Shown here piece by piece: positions 45,620-53,999 of a stretch of 64,000 bases of DNA. The notes beneath the pieces are model-generated. The model was not told the DNA's origin. It did no database searches and saw only the letters and a list, made by a program, of their open reading frames with translations. Both the position numbers and the translations under genes were made by a program. The DNA is from Myxococcales bacterium (GTDB lineage Bacteria; Myxococcota_A; Polyangia; Polyangiales; Polyangiaceae): contig JADJQX010000007.1 in NCBI GenBank assembly GCA_016712525.1, positions 1,984,001 to 2,048,000 on the forward strand, read 5' to 3'. Position 1 is the first letter of the stretch. Every line of letters begins with the position of its first letter.

Positions 45620-46366
45620 TTGGACAAGGTCATGAAATCCGCCCTCGACGCGTGCAAAGGGATCCCGAGCGGGATCACCTTGCTCGCGGGAGGGTTCGGT
45701 CTCTGTGGAATCCCCGAGAACGCCATTCGCGCGATCCGCGAGCTCGGCCCGACGGGGCTCACCGTCGTATCGAACAACTGCGGCGTCGACGACTTCGGCC
45801 TCGGCATTCTGCTCCGCAACAAGCAGATCGTGAAGATGATCTCGAGCTACGTGGGTGAGAACAAGGAGTTCGAGAGGCAGTACCTCTCGGGCGAGCTCGA
45901 GGTCGAGCTCACGCCACAGGGCACCCTCGCCGAGCGCATCCGCGCGGGCGGCGCGGGCATCCCCGCGTTCTTCACGCCCACCGGCGCGGGCACCGCGGTG
46001 AGCGACGGGGGCCTCCCGCTCAAGTACGGCGAGGGCGGCAAGGTCGTGAAATACAGCGACAAGAAAGAGACCCGCGAGTTCGACGGCAAGCTCCACGTGC
46101 TCGAGCCGGCGATCCGGGGCGACGTCGCCATCATCAAGGCGTGGAAGGGCGACCGCTACGGCAACCTCGTCTACCGGCACACCGCGATGAACTTCAACCC
46201 GATGATGGCGACGGCGGCCAAGGTCACGATCGCGGAGGTCGAGGAGATCGTCGAGGTCGGCGCGCTCGACCCGAGCCACATCCACACCCCCGGAATCTAC
46301 GTGACCCACGTCTTCAAGGGGGAATCGTACGAAAAGCGCATCGAGCGAAGGACGGTGTCGACATGA
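45620..46366 (+). CDS. scoA: 3-oxoacid CoA-transferase, subunit A
   Basis: About 248 residues. With subunit B it moves CoA from succinyl-CoA to acetoacetate or a related 3-oxoacid. GGFGLCGIPENAI, SNNCGVDDFGLG, ELTPQGTLAERIRAGG and GIPAFFTPTGAGT are standard. The start is set by a good GGAGG (45611-45615) 4 bp before a TTG at 45620, giving MDKVMKSALDACKGI as in homologues; ATG 45608 and ATG 45632 are alternatives. Overlaps the subunit B gene by 4 bp (ATGA), implying stoichiometric synthesis. Divergent from the murein endopeptidase gene. Confidence 0.94.
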   Translation: MDKVMKSALDACKGIPSGITLLAGGFGLCGIPENAIRAIRELGPTGLTVVSNNCGVDDFGLGILLRNKQIVKMISSYVGENKEFERQYLSGELEVELTPQGTLAERIRAGGAGIPAFFTPTGAGTAVSDGGLPLKYGEGGKVVKYSDKKETREFDGKLHVLEPAIRGDVAIIKAWKGDRYGNLVYRHTAMNFNPMMATAAKVTIAEVEEIVEVGALDPSHIHTPGIYVTHVFKGESYEKRIERRTVST

Positions 46367-47028
46367 GCCAAGGACTCTCGCGGACGGATCTTGCGAAGCG
46401 CGCCGCCAAAGAGCTGCGCGACGGCTACTACGTGAACCTCGGCATCGGCATCCCCACGCTCGTCGCCAACTACATCCCGAAGGGCATCGAGGTCGTGCTC
46501 CAGAGCGAGAACGGCCTGCTCGGAATCGGCCCCTACCCGAAGGAAGCCGAGGTCGACGCCGACCTCATCAACGCGGGCAAAGAGACCGTGACCATGCAGA
46601 AGGGCGCGGCCATCTTCTCGAGCGCCGAAAGCTTCGAGATGATCCGCGGCGGGCACATCGACCTCGCGATCCTCGGCGCCATGCAGGTCTCCGAGAAGGG
46701 CGATCTCGCGAACTGGATGATCCCGGGCAAGATGGTGAAGGGCATGGGCGGCGCCATGGACCTCGTCGCGTCGGCGAAGCGCGTGGTCGTGGTCATGGAG
46801 CACGCCGCGAAGGACGGCGCGCCCAAGATCCTCCGCGAGTGCAACCTCCCGCTCACGGGCCGTCGCGTCGTTCACCGCATCATCACCGAGCTCGCGACGA
46901 TCGACGTCACGCCCGAGGGCCTCGTCCTGCGCGAGGTCGCACCGGGGTTCTCGGCCAAAGAGGTGCAAGAGCGCACCGAGCCGACCCTCCGCGTCCACCC
47001 CGACCTGGCCACGATGGACGTGAGCTGA
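46363..47028 (+). CDS. scoB: 3-oxoacid CoA-transferase, subunit B
   Basis: 221 residues. The catalytic glutamate that forms the enzyme-CoA thioester is in QSENGLLGIG. GYYVNLGIGIPTLVANYIP, GGHIDLAILGAMQVS and PGKMVKGMGGAMDLV are family signatures. Translationally coupled to scoA by ATGA. A strong intrinsic terminator follows 18 bp after the stop, so scoAB is a two-gene unit. Confidence 0.96.
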   Translation: MSQGLSRTDLAKRAAKELRDGYYVNLGIGIPTLVANYIPKGIEVVLQSENGLLGIGPYPKEAEVDADLINAGKETVTMQKGAAIFSSAESFEMIRGGHIDLAILGAMQVSEKGDLANWMIPGKMVKGMGGAMDLVASAKRVVVVMEHAAKDGAPKILRECNLPLTGRRVVHRIITELATIDVTPEGLVLREVAPGFSAKEVQERTEPTLRVHPDLATMDVS

Positions 47029-47046
47029 CCCACCCTTTCGAGGACC

Positions 47047-47093
47047 GATCGCGGCCTGGGGCACGTCGTCGCCTCGGGCCGCGATTTCTTTTT
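47047..47093 (+). terminator. Intrinsic terminator of scoAB
   Basis: ATCGCGGC and GCCGCGAT form the outer 8-bp stem, with further pairing (GGGGC/GCCTC-like) inside, followed directly by TTTCTTTTT. It lies just after the scoB stop and is the clearest rho-independent terminator in the window. Confidence 0.75.
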
Positions 47094-47229
47094 GGAATTC
47101 TCGCGCCTTCGGGGGCGCGGCCCGGTCGTGTGGATCCTGCATGGACCGGATCGAATAACCCCCACATTTCTCGGGATTTCTTGCGATTTTCTGCGAGCCG
47201 AGGGCGATCGTGGGTGCTACTCTCACCCT

Positions 47230-48147
47230 ATGCGATTCGGTACCCTCGCTCTCCTCGCGGTCTCCACCTTGACTGGCCTCTCCGTGCTCGCGACCGGCTG
47301 CGGCGACAGCGACCCCGGCGCCGAGTTCGCCGACGGCGGCAACGGCCAGGGCAACGGCAACTTCCCCGACAACGGCAACGGGCAGGGTGGCTTCGGCTTC
47401 GGCAACGGCGACGGCGGCGGCGGCGACGCGGCCGAGTCGAACGAGTGCCGACAGATGGACATCGTGTTCGTCGTCGACAACTCCGGCTCGATGGCCCAAG
47501 AGCAAGACAACCTCAAGAAGAACTTCCCCAAGTTCGTCGACGTGCTCAACGCCTACAAAACGAAGAGCGGGGCGAACCTCGACTACCGCCTCGCCGTCAC
47601 CAGCACCGACGTCGACACCGGCCTCAAGGGCGCGTTCGCCTCGGGCGGCGGCGTGTCGCGCGCGTGGCTCGAGCGCACCGACGCGAACCTCGCGACCGTC
47701 TTCACCACGCGCGCTTCGTTCGGCATCAACGGCTCCAACATCGAGCGCGGCCTCGAGGCGCTCAAGCTCTCCGCGACGAACAGCACGAACGCGGGCTTCG
47801 TCCGGAAAGACGCCCTCTACGGCTTCGTCATCATCACCGACGAGGACGAGGGCGGCCTCGAGAACCAGATGCGAGGCGCCACGATCGACGGGTACCTCTC
47901 GCACTTCGACAACCTCAAAGAGCAGCGCGCGCGCTGGGCCGGCGCGGTCATCGCGGGCGAAAAAGTCTGTAGCTCCGCGGGGTTGGGCAACGCGGGTGAG
48001 GCCGTTCGCCTCAAGGACTTCATCTCGAAGGCCGGCCGCAACGGCGTCTTCTCGTCGATCTGCGAGGGCGATCTCACGAAGGGCCTCTCCCAGGCGCTGG
48101 CCACGTTCGACGCGGCCTGCCGGAACTTCCCCCCCGCCACCAAGTAG
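47230..48147 (+). CDS. von Willebrand factor A domain lipoprotein
   Basis: 305 residues. The lipobox LATGC is followed by a long Gly/Asn/Asp-rich spacer (about 28-68). The vWA domain begins at QMDIVFVVDNSGSM: D83, S85 and S87 form the MIDAS metal site. VIITDEDEGG later in the domain is also typical. Such surface vWA proteins usually bind a protein partner through a metal ion; the partner is unknown. A TACTCT box ends 6 bp before the ATG, and longer in-frame starts would lose the signal peptide. Confidence 0.85.
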   Translation: MRFGTLALLAVSTLTGLSVLATGCGDSDPGAEFADGGNGQGNGNFPDNGNGQGGFGFGNGDGGGGDAAESNECRQMDIVFVVDNSGSMAQEQDNLKKNFPKFVDVLNAYKTKSGANLDYRLAVTSTDVDTGLKGAFASGGGVSRAWLERTDANLATVFTTRASFGINGSNIERGLEALKLSATNSTNAGFVRKDALYGFVIITDEDEGGLENQMRGATIDGYLSHFDNLKEQRARWAGAVIAGEKVCSSAGLGNAGEAVRLKDFISKAGRNGVFSSICEGDLTKGLSQALATFDAACRNFPPATK

Positions 48148-48167
48148 GGGAGCGAGCGCCACGGGCA

Positions 48168-48205
48168 GGGGTCGAGGCCTTTCGCCTCGGCCCCTTCTTC
48201 GTTTC
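48168..48205 (+). terminator. Intrinsic terminator of the vWA lipoprotein gene
   Basis: GGGGTCGAGGC and GCCTCGGCCCC form an 11-bp stem (one T-G pair) with a CTTTC loop, followed by TTCTTCGTTT. It lies 20 bp after the stop and overlaps the start region of the next gene, whose ATG is at 48216. Confidence 0.6.
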
Positions 48206-48215
48206 GAGCACCACC

Positions 48216-48707
48216 ATGACCTACCGCATTCGCCCGGCCACCCGGGACGACGTCGACACGATCGTAGCCCTCGTGCGCGAGCTCGCGGCGTTCGAGAGGG
48301 AGCCCGAGAGCGCGACCGCCACACGCGACGACTTCTTGCGCGACGGGTTCGGGGAGCGCCCGCTCTTCCGTGTGCTCCTCGCCGAGGACGGCGCCGGTGC
48401 GCTCGGCATGGCGTTCACCTTCATGAAGTACTCGACCTGGACGGGCAGCCCCACCCTCCACCTCGAGGACCTCTTCGTGCGCGACCACGCGAGGGGCCGC
48501 GGCATCGGGACGGCGCTCATGATCGAGCTCGGGCGCGAGGCCCTACGGCTCGGGTGCAAGCGCCTCGAGTGGCAGGTGCTCGACTGGAACGCGGATGCCA
48601 TCGCCTTCTACGAGAAGCTCGGCGCCGAAATTCAGCGGACCTGGGTCCCGGTTCGCGTCGACGGAGAGAGGCTCGGCGCGCTCGCCGCGAGGGGTACGAA
48701 CGGGTAG
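48216..48707 (+). CDS. GNAT-family N-acetyltransferase (diamine acetyltransferase-like)
   Basis: 163 residues. The acetyl-CoA pyrophosphate loop is RGRGIGTALM. The LHLEDLFVRDHARGRG context and the C-terminal LEWQVLDWNADAIAFYEKLG segment are close to spermidine/spermine or thialysine acetyltransferases. The actual substrate is not determined. The stop codon TAG lies inside the left inverted repeat of the 125-bp foldback element, so the element abuts or supplies the end of this gene. Confidence 0.85.
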   Translation: MTYRIRPATRDDVDTIVALVRELAAFEREPESATATRDDFLRDGFGERPLFRVLLAEDGAGALGMAFTFMKYSTWTGSPTLHLEDLFVRDHARGRGIGTALMIELGREALRLGCKRLEWQVLDWNADAIAFYEKLGAEIQRTWVPVRVDGERLGALAARGTNG

Positions 48708-48829
48708 CAGCCCGTTGACTTCTCCCCGTCCCCTTGGGGACTGGTCCAGGGGGGGGGGGCGGGACGTCGAACGACCTCGGTCCCCCGTCGGGGACTTCCA
48801 AGGGTCGTCCGAAAATCAACAGGCTGCTA
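48705..48829. mobile_element. 125-bp MITE-like foldback element
   Basis: The ends TAGCAGCCCGTTGACTT (48705-48721) and AAATCAACAGGCTGCTA (48813-48829) are inverted repeats of 17 bp with 2 mismatches. Pairing continues less perfectly inward. The centre holds palindromes GTCCCCTTGGGGAC and GTCCCCCGTCGGGGAC and an 11-G run at 48749-48759. There is no coding capacity. A non-autonomous miniature element or a REP-like structure is likely; a target-site duplication is not obvious. It sits between the acetyltransferase stop and accD. Confidence 0.55.
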
Positions 48830-48877
48830 GCCGCGGCGCGTCGGATCCTTCGCGTTTCCCCCTCCGGGGCGCCGTGC

Positions 48878-48883
48878 TAGGAC
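48878..48883 (+). promoter_or_regulatory. Probable -10 box (TAGGAC) of accD
   Basis: GTGCTAGGAC is almost the same string as before moeA (GTGCTAGGGT) and ends 7 bp before the accD ATG. No -35 element is clear; the foldback element ends 49 bp upstream and could have supplied or displaced one. Confidence 0.3.
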
Positions 48884-48890
48884 CTCGGCG

Positions 48891-49805
48891 ATGTCTTGGT
48901 CCAAGAGGGCCGCGAGCGGCCTCGATGCGAGCGAAAAACAGAGCTTCGGCAAAGGTGTATTCCGCAAGTGCGACGGCTGCGGCGAGACCTTGGCGGCCGA
49001 GCGGTTCGTCGAGAACTTCGAAGTGTGCCCCCTCTGCGGAAAGCACCACAAGCTCTCGGCGCGTGGCTTCCGTGAGCTCCTCCTCGACGACGGGCGCCTC
49101 GAAGCGTGGGACGCGAGCCTCCACCCGACCGACCCCCTGACCTTCTCGGACGGCAAGCCCTACCCCGAGCGCGTCGCCGCGTCTCAGCGGTCCACGCAGG
49201 CAAAAGAGGGCATCGAGACGGGGCTCGGCCACATGGACGGGCGGCCGGTCGCGTACGGGGCCTTCGTGTTCGCGTTCATGGGCGGGAGCATGGGCTCGGT
49301 CGTCGGCGAGAAGATCGCGCGTCTCTTCGAGCGCGCGGCCGACGAGAAGCTCCCGGTGGTGCTGCTCCAAGCCTCGGGCGGCGCGCGCATGCAAGAGGGT
49401 ATCTTGAGCCTCATGCAAATGGCGAAGACCGTGGCCGCACGCGAGCGCCTCCGCGACAAGGGCATCCCGTTCGTCTCCGTGCTCCTCCACCCGACGACCG
49501 GCGGCGTCGCGGCGAGCTTCGCCTTCTTGGGCGACGTGAACATCGCCGAGCCCGGCGCGCTCATCGGCTTCGCGGGGCCGCGCGTCATCGAGAACACGAT
49601 CCGGCAGAAGCTCCCCGAAGGCTTCCAGACGGCCGAGTTCCTGCTCGACCACGGCATGGTCGACCGCATCACGGGTCGCCTCTCCATGAAGGCCGAGATC
49701 GGGATGATCCTCTCGCACCTCGGCCCGAAGGTCCCGCCGCGGGTCGAGGCCGCCGTGCCGCCCCCTCGCAAGAGCCAACGCAAGCTCGATGGACGCCACC
49801 GCTAA
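48891..49805 (+). CDS. accD: Acetyl-CoA carboxylase carboxyltransferase subunit beta
   Basis: 304 residues. With AccA it transfers CO2 from biotin on BCCP to acetyl-CoA, the first step of fatty-acid synthesis. The N-terminal zinc ribbon ligands are C27, C30, C46 and C49 (CDGC, CPLC). The carboxyltransferase core shows ASGGARMQEGILSLMQMAK, HPTTGGVAASFAFLGD and AGPRVIENTIRQKLPEGFQ. It overlaps folC by 17 bp, the conserved accD-folC arrangement of many bacteria. Confidence 0.96.
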   Translation: MSWSKRAASGLDASEKQSFGKGVFRKCDGCGETLAAERFVENFEVCPLCGKHHKLSARGFRELLLDDGRLEAWDASLHPTDPLTFSDGKPYPERVAASQRSTQAKEGIETGLGHMDGRPVAYGAFVFAFMGGSMGSVVGEKIARLFERAADEKLPVVLLQASGGARMQEGILSLMQMAKTVAARERLRDKGIPFVSVLLHPTTGGVAASFAFLGDVNIAEPGALIGFAGPRVIENTIRQKLPEGFQTAEFLLDHGMVDRITGRLSMKAEIGMILSHLGPKVPPRVEAAVPPPRKSQRKLDGRHR

Positions 49806-51027
49806 AAGGCTCGCCCGCTCGCTCGAGCGGCTCTACGCACGTGTCCCGCTCGGCATGCGGCTCGGCCTCGAGGCCATGCGCGCGGCCTGCGAACGCGCGG
49901 GAAATCCCGAGTCCGCGTTCGATTGCGTGCATGTTGCAGGTACGAACGGGAAAGGCTCCGTCTCGGCGATGATCGCGTCGGTCGCGCGCGCTTCGGGGAG
50001 GCGGACGGGCCTCTACACTTCCCCGCACCTGGCGCGCTTCGCCGAACGCATCCGGATCGACGGGGAGCCCATCTCCGACGCGGACCTCGTGGCCGTGCTC
50101 GAGCGCGCGCTCGACGTGGGTCACGATCTCTCGTTCTTCGAGACCGCTACCCTCGCCGCGTTCTTCGCCTTCCGCGACGCCCGCGTCGAGCTCGCGGTGC
50201 TCGAGGTCGGCCTCGGCGGGAGGCTCGACGCCACCAACGTGATCGCGCGCTCGCGGGCCTCGGTCATCACGCGCATCGCCCTCGACCACGAGGACAGGCT
50301 CGGCCACACACTGCCCGAGATCGCCCGCGAAAAGGCCGCCATCGCGAAGCCCGGGTGCCCGCTTTTGGTCGGGCGTGTCCCCCCCGACGTGCGCGAGGCG
50401 ATCGCCGGCGTCGCCGAGCCCCTCGGGGCATCCGTGCAGTTCCTCGACGACGTGGCTCGCGAGACGATCCCCGCCCTCCCCCATCTCCCGGGCGCGTACC
50501 AAGCCGACAACGCAGAGGTCGCATGGCTCGCGTGCCGAGCCCTCGGTCTCGACGCCCACGTCGAACGAGGCCTCCGCGAGGCGCGGTGGCCCGGCCGGTT
50601 CGAGCGGCTCACCACCCCCGAAGGGGACGTGCTCCTCGACGCGGCCCACAACGAGGACGGCGCCCTCGCCTTGGTCGCCTCGCTCGCCGCCGAACCGCGC
50701 CCGGGTGGCGAGCCCTCCCCCGTGGCGCTCGTGTTCGGCTCGCTCGCCGACAAACACTTCGCCTTGACCCTCCCCGTGGTGGCCCGCATCGCGGTCGCCG
50801 ACGCGCGCTTCTACGTCGAGCCCAAGGGCCGCGCCGCCGCCCCCCCGAGCGCCCTCTCGAAGGTGGCTCAAGGTCACGAAATGCCAAGCCTTTCCGAAGC
50901 CTTGCGCGCAGCACGCGCCCGCGTGGGGAAAGGTGGGCTCGTGGTCGTGTGCGGGTCGGTCTACCTCGTGGGCGAGGCGCGAGCGCTCCTCCTCGGTGAG
51001 CCGACCGATCCGCCCGTAGCGCTCTGA
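49789..51027 (+). CDS. folC: Dihydrofolate/folylpolyglutamate synthase
   Basis: 412 residues. Adds glycine-independent glutamate chains to folates and makes dihydrofolate from dihydropteroate. The P-loop GTNGKGS is at 51-57. YTSPHLARFAERIRI, LEVGLGGRLDATN and DAAHNEDGA are family motifs. It starts 17 bp inside accD, so translation is coupled. The C-terminal domain is complete. Confidence 0.95.
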   Translation: MDATAKRLARSLERLYARVPLGMRLGLEAMRAACERAGNPESAFDCVHVAGTNGKGSVSAMIASVARASGRRTGLYTSPHLARFAERIRIDGEPISDADLVAVLERALDVGHDLSFFETATLAAFFAFRDARVELAVLEVGLGGRLDATNVIARSRASVITRIALDHEDRLGHTLPEIAREKAAIAKPGCPLLVGRVPPDVREAIAGVAEPLGASVQFLDDVARETIPALPHLPGAYQADNAEVAWLACRALGLDAHVERGLREARWPGRFERLTTPEGDVLLDAAHNEDGALALVASLAAEPRPGGEPSPVALVFGSLADKHFALTLPVVARIAVADARFYVEPKGRAAAPPSALSKVAQGHEMPSLSEALRAARARVGKGGLVVVCGSVYLVGEARALLLGEPTDPPVAL

Positions 51028-51083
51028 AGCGACCTCCACGAAGCCGCGCGACCGAAGTATGCTGCGGCGCGGAGAAAGGGAAC

Positions 51084-51569
51084 ATGCCGAGCTTCGACGT
51101 CGTCTCCAAGGTCGCGTGGCACGAGATCGACAACGCGCTGAATCAAGCCCAGAAGGAGCTGTCGCAGCGCTTCGACTTCAAGGACACGAGCACCACCGTC
51201 GAGAAGAACAAGGACGGCATCTTGCTGCAATCGTCGAGCGACGATCGCGTGAAGGCCGCCGAGGTGGTGCTGAAGGAGAAGCTCATCAAACGAAAGGTGA
51301 GCCTCAAGTTCTTCGAGTTCACCGACCCGACCCCTACGGGCAAGGGCGGCGCGAAGATCCTCGTGAAGGTCAAAGAGGGGATCGAGACCGAGCCGGCCAA
51401 GAAGCTCGTCGCGGCCATCAAAGAGAGCAAGCTGAAGGTCCAGGCGCAGATCCAGGACGCGCAGCTCCGCGTCACCGGAAAGAACCGGGACGACCTGCAG
51501 AAGGCCATCGCGCTCCTCCGTGAAGGCGACCACGGCATCGAGCTCCAGTTCACGAACTTTCGCGAGTGA
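51084..51569 (+). CDS. yajQ: YajQ-family nucleotide-binding protein
   Basis: 161 residues, the family length, two ferredoxin-like repeats. MPSFDVVSKVAWHEIDNALN and RFDFKDTSTTVE are diagnostic. Members bind nucleotides, and in Xanthomonas a homologue binds cyclic di-GMP and controls transcription. Whether this one binds cyclic di-GMP is inference. It stands 56 bp after folC with its own purine-rich leader (GGAGAAAGGGAAC). Confidence 0.92.
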   Translation: MPSFDVVSKVAWHEIDNALNQAQKELSQRFDFKDTSTTVEKNKDGILLQSSSDDRVKAAEVVLKEKLIKRKVSLKFFEFTDPTPTGKGGAKILVKVKEGIETEPAKKLVAAIKESKLKVQAQIQDAQLRVTGKNRDDLQKAIALLREGDHGIELQFTNFRE

Positions 51570-51596
51570 GCGGCACGGCGGCGGGCCCGTTTCGCC

Positions 51597-51620
51597 CGCG
51601 AACTTCCACGAGAGTTCGCG
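51597..51620. repeat. Inverted repeat upstream of glmM
   Basis: CGCGAACT and AGTTCGCG form a perfect 8-bp inverted repeat with an 8-base spacer, 64 bp before the glmM ATG. It directly follows a small GC hairpin (GCGGGC/GCCCGC) after the yajQ stop. It could be an operator or an mRNA stem; no known site is recognised. Confidence 0.35.
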
Positions 51621-51684
51621 TATCGTCGAGCTTTCGTCGGAACCGCGCGGAGAGTCGCGCCACGGACACGACAGGAGAACGCAG

Positions 51685-53085
51685 ATGGCGAGCGCGAAGG
51701 GTAAAGCAGCGAAGGCGACGGCCACCGTGGAGCGGAAGTACTTCGGCACGGACGGTATCCGAGGGCTTGCGAACCAGGGGAACATCACGCCGGAGCTCGC
51801 CCTCCAGCTCGGCCGCGCGATCACGTTCGTCGCGGGCCGCGGCAAGCCGCACACGCCGCGCATCCTCATCGGGAAAGACACGCGCCTCTCGGGCTACATG
51901 ATCGAGCAGGCCATCGCCGCCGGCATCTGCAGCATGGGAGGGCGAGTCATCCTCTGCGGGCCCATCCCCACCCCGGCCGTGGCGCAGCTCACGAGGAGCA
52001 TGCGCGCCGACGCGGGCATCGTCATCAGCGCCAGCCACAACCCCTACGCGGACAACGGCATCAAGGTCTTCGGCGACGACGGCTTCAAGCTCCCCGACGA
52101 GACCGAGCTCGAGCTCGAGCGACTCCTCGACGACGACAGCCTGCTCGGGCGGCGCCCGACGGGCCCCGGAGTGGGCCGCGCCGAGAAGCTCGAAGACTCC
52201 CGCGGGCGCTACGTCGTGTTCGCGAAGGCCACGTTCCCACAAGACATCTCGCTCGACGGCGTGCGTGTCGTCGTCGACGCGGCGCACGGCGCGGCCTACA
52301 GGGTCGCCCCGCTCGTGTTCTCGGAGCTCGGGGCCACGGTCACCGCGATCGGCGTGAAGCCGAACGGCGTGAACATCAACTTGAACGCGGGCGCGCTCCA
52401 CCCCGACAACGTGCGCGCCGAGGTCGTCAAGAAGGGCGCCCACATGGGCATCGCGCTCGACGGCGACGCCGATCGCCTCATCGTGGTCGACGAGAAGGGC
52501 CAAATCGTCGACGGCGACGTGGTCATGGCGATGTGCGCCCATAAGATGCTCGACGAGGGCGCGCTCAAGAAGAACACCTTGGTCGCCACGGTCATGTCGA
52601 ACCTCGGCCTCGAGCGGGCCCTCGAACGGCGCGGCGGCAAGCTCGTACGGACGCAGGTCGGTGACAGGTACGTCGTCGAGGCGATGCGCGAGGGTGGCTA
52701 CAACGTCGGCGGGGAGCAGTCCGGGCACCTCATTTTCCTCGACCACGCCTCCACCGGAGACGGCATCGTGGCCGCGCTCCAAGTGCTCGCGATCGCGGTG
52801 CGGAGCGGGAAGCCCGTGTCGGAGCTGGCAAAAAACGCCATGGACCGCGTGCCGCAAGTACTCGAAAACGTTACACTTTCCTCTCGCAAAGCCCTCGAGG
52901 ACATGCGCCAGCTCGCCTCGGCGACGGCCAAGGTCAAAGACGCGCTCGGCGCCGACGGCCGGGTGCTCGTGCGGTGGAGCGGCACCGAGCCGAAGCTCCG
53001 CATCATGCTCGAGGGGCCGAACGAAGCGAAGCTCCGCACGTGGGCCAAGGATCTCGCCGCGGCCGCGAAGAAGGACGCAGGCTGA
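51685..53085 (+). CDS. glmM: Phosphoglucosamine mutase
   Basis: 466 residues. Converts glucosamine-6-phosphate to glucosamine-1-phosphate for UDP-GlcNAc and peptidoglycan. The phosphoserine is S117 in ISASHNP; metal ligands are in DGDADR; sugar-specificity and phosphate loops are GGEQSGH and RWSGTEPKLR. A 16-residue Ala/Lys-rich N-terminal extension precedes the usual RKYFGTDGIRG. AGGAGA lies 6 bp before the ATG. Confidence 0.96.
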   Translation: MASAKGKAAKATATVERKYFGTDGIRGLANQGNITPELALQLGRAITFVAGRGKPHTPRILIGKDTRLSGYMIEQAIAAGICSMGGRVILCGPIPTPAVAQLTRSMRADAGIVISASHNPYADNGIKVFGDDGFKLPDETELELERLLDDDSLLGRRPTGPGVGRAEKLEDSRGRYVVFAKATFPQDISLDGVRVVVDAAHGAAYRVAPLVFSELGATVTAIGVKPNGVNINLNAGALHPDNVRAEVVKKGAHMGIALDGDADRLIVVDEKGQIVDGDVVMAMCAHKMLDEGALKKNTLVATVMSNLGLERALERRGGKLVRTQVGDRYVVEAMREGGYNVGGEQSGHLIFLDHASTGDGIVAALQVLAIAVRSGKPVSELAKNAMDRVPQVLENVTLSSRKALEDMRQLASATAKVKDALGADGRVLVRWSGTEPKLRIMLEGPNEAKLRTWAKDLAAAAKKDAG

Positions 53086-53148
53086 GCGAGAGGCGTGGGG
53101 CAGGAAGGCAGCGGACGCAGGTTTCGCCGTCGGCCTGCGAAGGCATGC

Positions 53149-53188
53149 GGGCGCGCCGGCCCCGTGGGTCGTGTACCCCGGCGCGCCC
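53149..53188. terminator. Long GC hairpin between convergent glmM and dienelactone hydrolase genes
   Basis: GGGCGCGCCGG and CCGGCGCGCCC pair perfectly over 11 bp around an 18-base loop, between the stops at 53085 (+) and 53198 (-). No T-run, so the effect may be to block readthrough RNA in both directions. Confidence 0.5.
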
Positions 53189-53197
53189 TGGCAAAGT

Positions 53198-53875
53198 TCA
53201 GGCGAGGTGCGCGCGGAAGAACGAGACCGTGCGAGACCACGCGAGCGCGGCGTTCTTCGCGTCGTACGCCTCGGGACGCGTGTCGTTCACGAACGCGTGA
53301 CCCGCGTCGTAGACGTGCACGGTCATCGAGCCCCCGTTCCCGTTGACGATCGCGGCGATCGCCTCGGCCTTCTCGGCCTTCGCCCACGCGTCGTTCTTGG
53401 CGAAATGCGCCAGGATGGGCGCCGTCACCAAGCCGTAGTCGACCTTCTCTGGCGCGGGCACGCCGTAGAACGGGACCACGGCCGACAAACCCGGGACGTG
53501 GCACGCCGCCGCGAACGCCATGGCCCCGCCGAGGCATAAGCCCGTCGCGCCGACCTTCCCGTTCGACCGCGGATGCTCCACGAGCGCGCGCAGACCGACC
53601 TTCGCGCGGTCCATCACGTCGAGCGTGTCGAGCGCCGTCATGAGCCGGCCGGCCTCTTCGCCGTCCGTCGTCACCTTGCCGTCGTACATGTCGAGCGCGA
53701 GCGCGAGGAAGCCCGCCTCGGCGAGCCGCTCGGCGAGGCTCGTGACGTGCGCATTGAGGCCCCACCACTCGTGAAAGAGCAGCACGGCCCCCGCCTTGCC
53801 GTCTCCGCCCGGCTCGGCCAAAACCCCGGAAAAGTCCTGATTCTCGCCCCGCTTCAGCGTGATCGTCTTCGGCAT
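53198..53875 (-). CDS. Dienelactone hydrolase family protein
   Basis: 225 residues, alpha/beta hydrolase. The triad is C114 in GLCLGG, D162 in KNDAWA and H193 in AGHAF, and the family glutamate is E36 in HEWWGL. Dienelactone hydrolases open dienelactones in chlorocatechol breakdown, but many members act on other small esters, and no aromatic-degradation genes are here. There is no signal peptide, so it is cytoplasmic. Stands alone, converging with glmM. Confidence 0.9.
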   Translation of the reverse strand: MPKTITLKRGENQDFSGVLAEPGGDGKAGAVLLFHEWWGLNAHVTSLAERLAEAGFLALALDMYDGKVTTDGEEAGRLMTALDTLDVMDRAKVGLRALVEHPRSNGKVGATGLCLGGAMAFAAACHVPGLSAVVPFYGVPAPEKVDYGLVTAPILAHFAKNDAWAKAEKAEAIAAIVNGNGGSMTVHVYDAGHAFVNDTRPEAYDAKNAALAWSRTVSFFRAHLA

Positions 53876-53941
53876 GGGCCGACTATCTCAAACGGGCCCC
53901 GCGGTGGAAAGGGACGAGGGCGCCTTCGGGCGGGCGGTCGA

Positions 53942-53980
53942 CAAAAAGAGACGAGGGCCACCCCCTTCGGGGCAGCCCTC
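53942..53980 (-). terminator. Intrinsic terminator of the 54000-55145 lipoprotein gene
   Basis: On the minus strand GAGGGC and GCCCTC with inner CCCC/GGGG pairing form a stem-loop (53953-53980), followed by TCTCTTTTTG (T-run at 53943-53947). It starts 19 bp after the stop codon. Confidence 0.7.
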
Positions 53981-53999
53981 ACACAAGCTCAAACGAACG

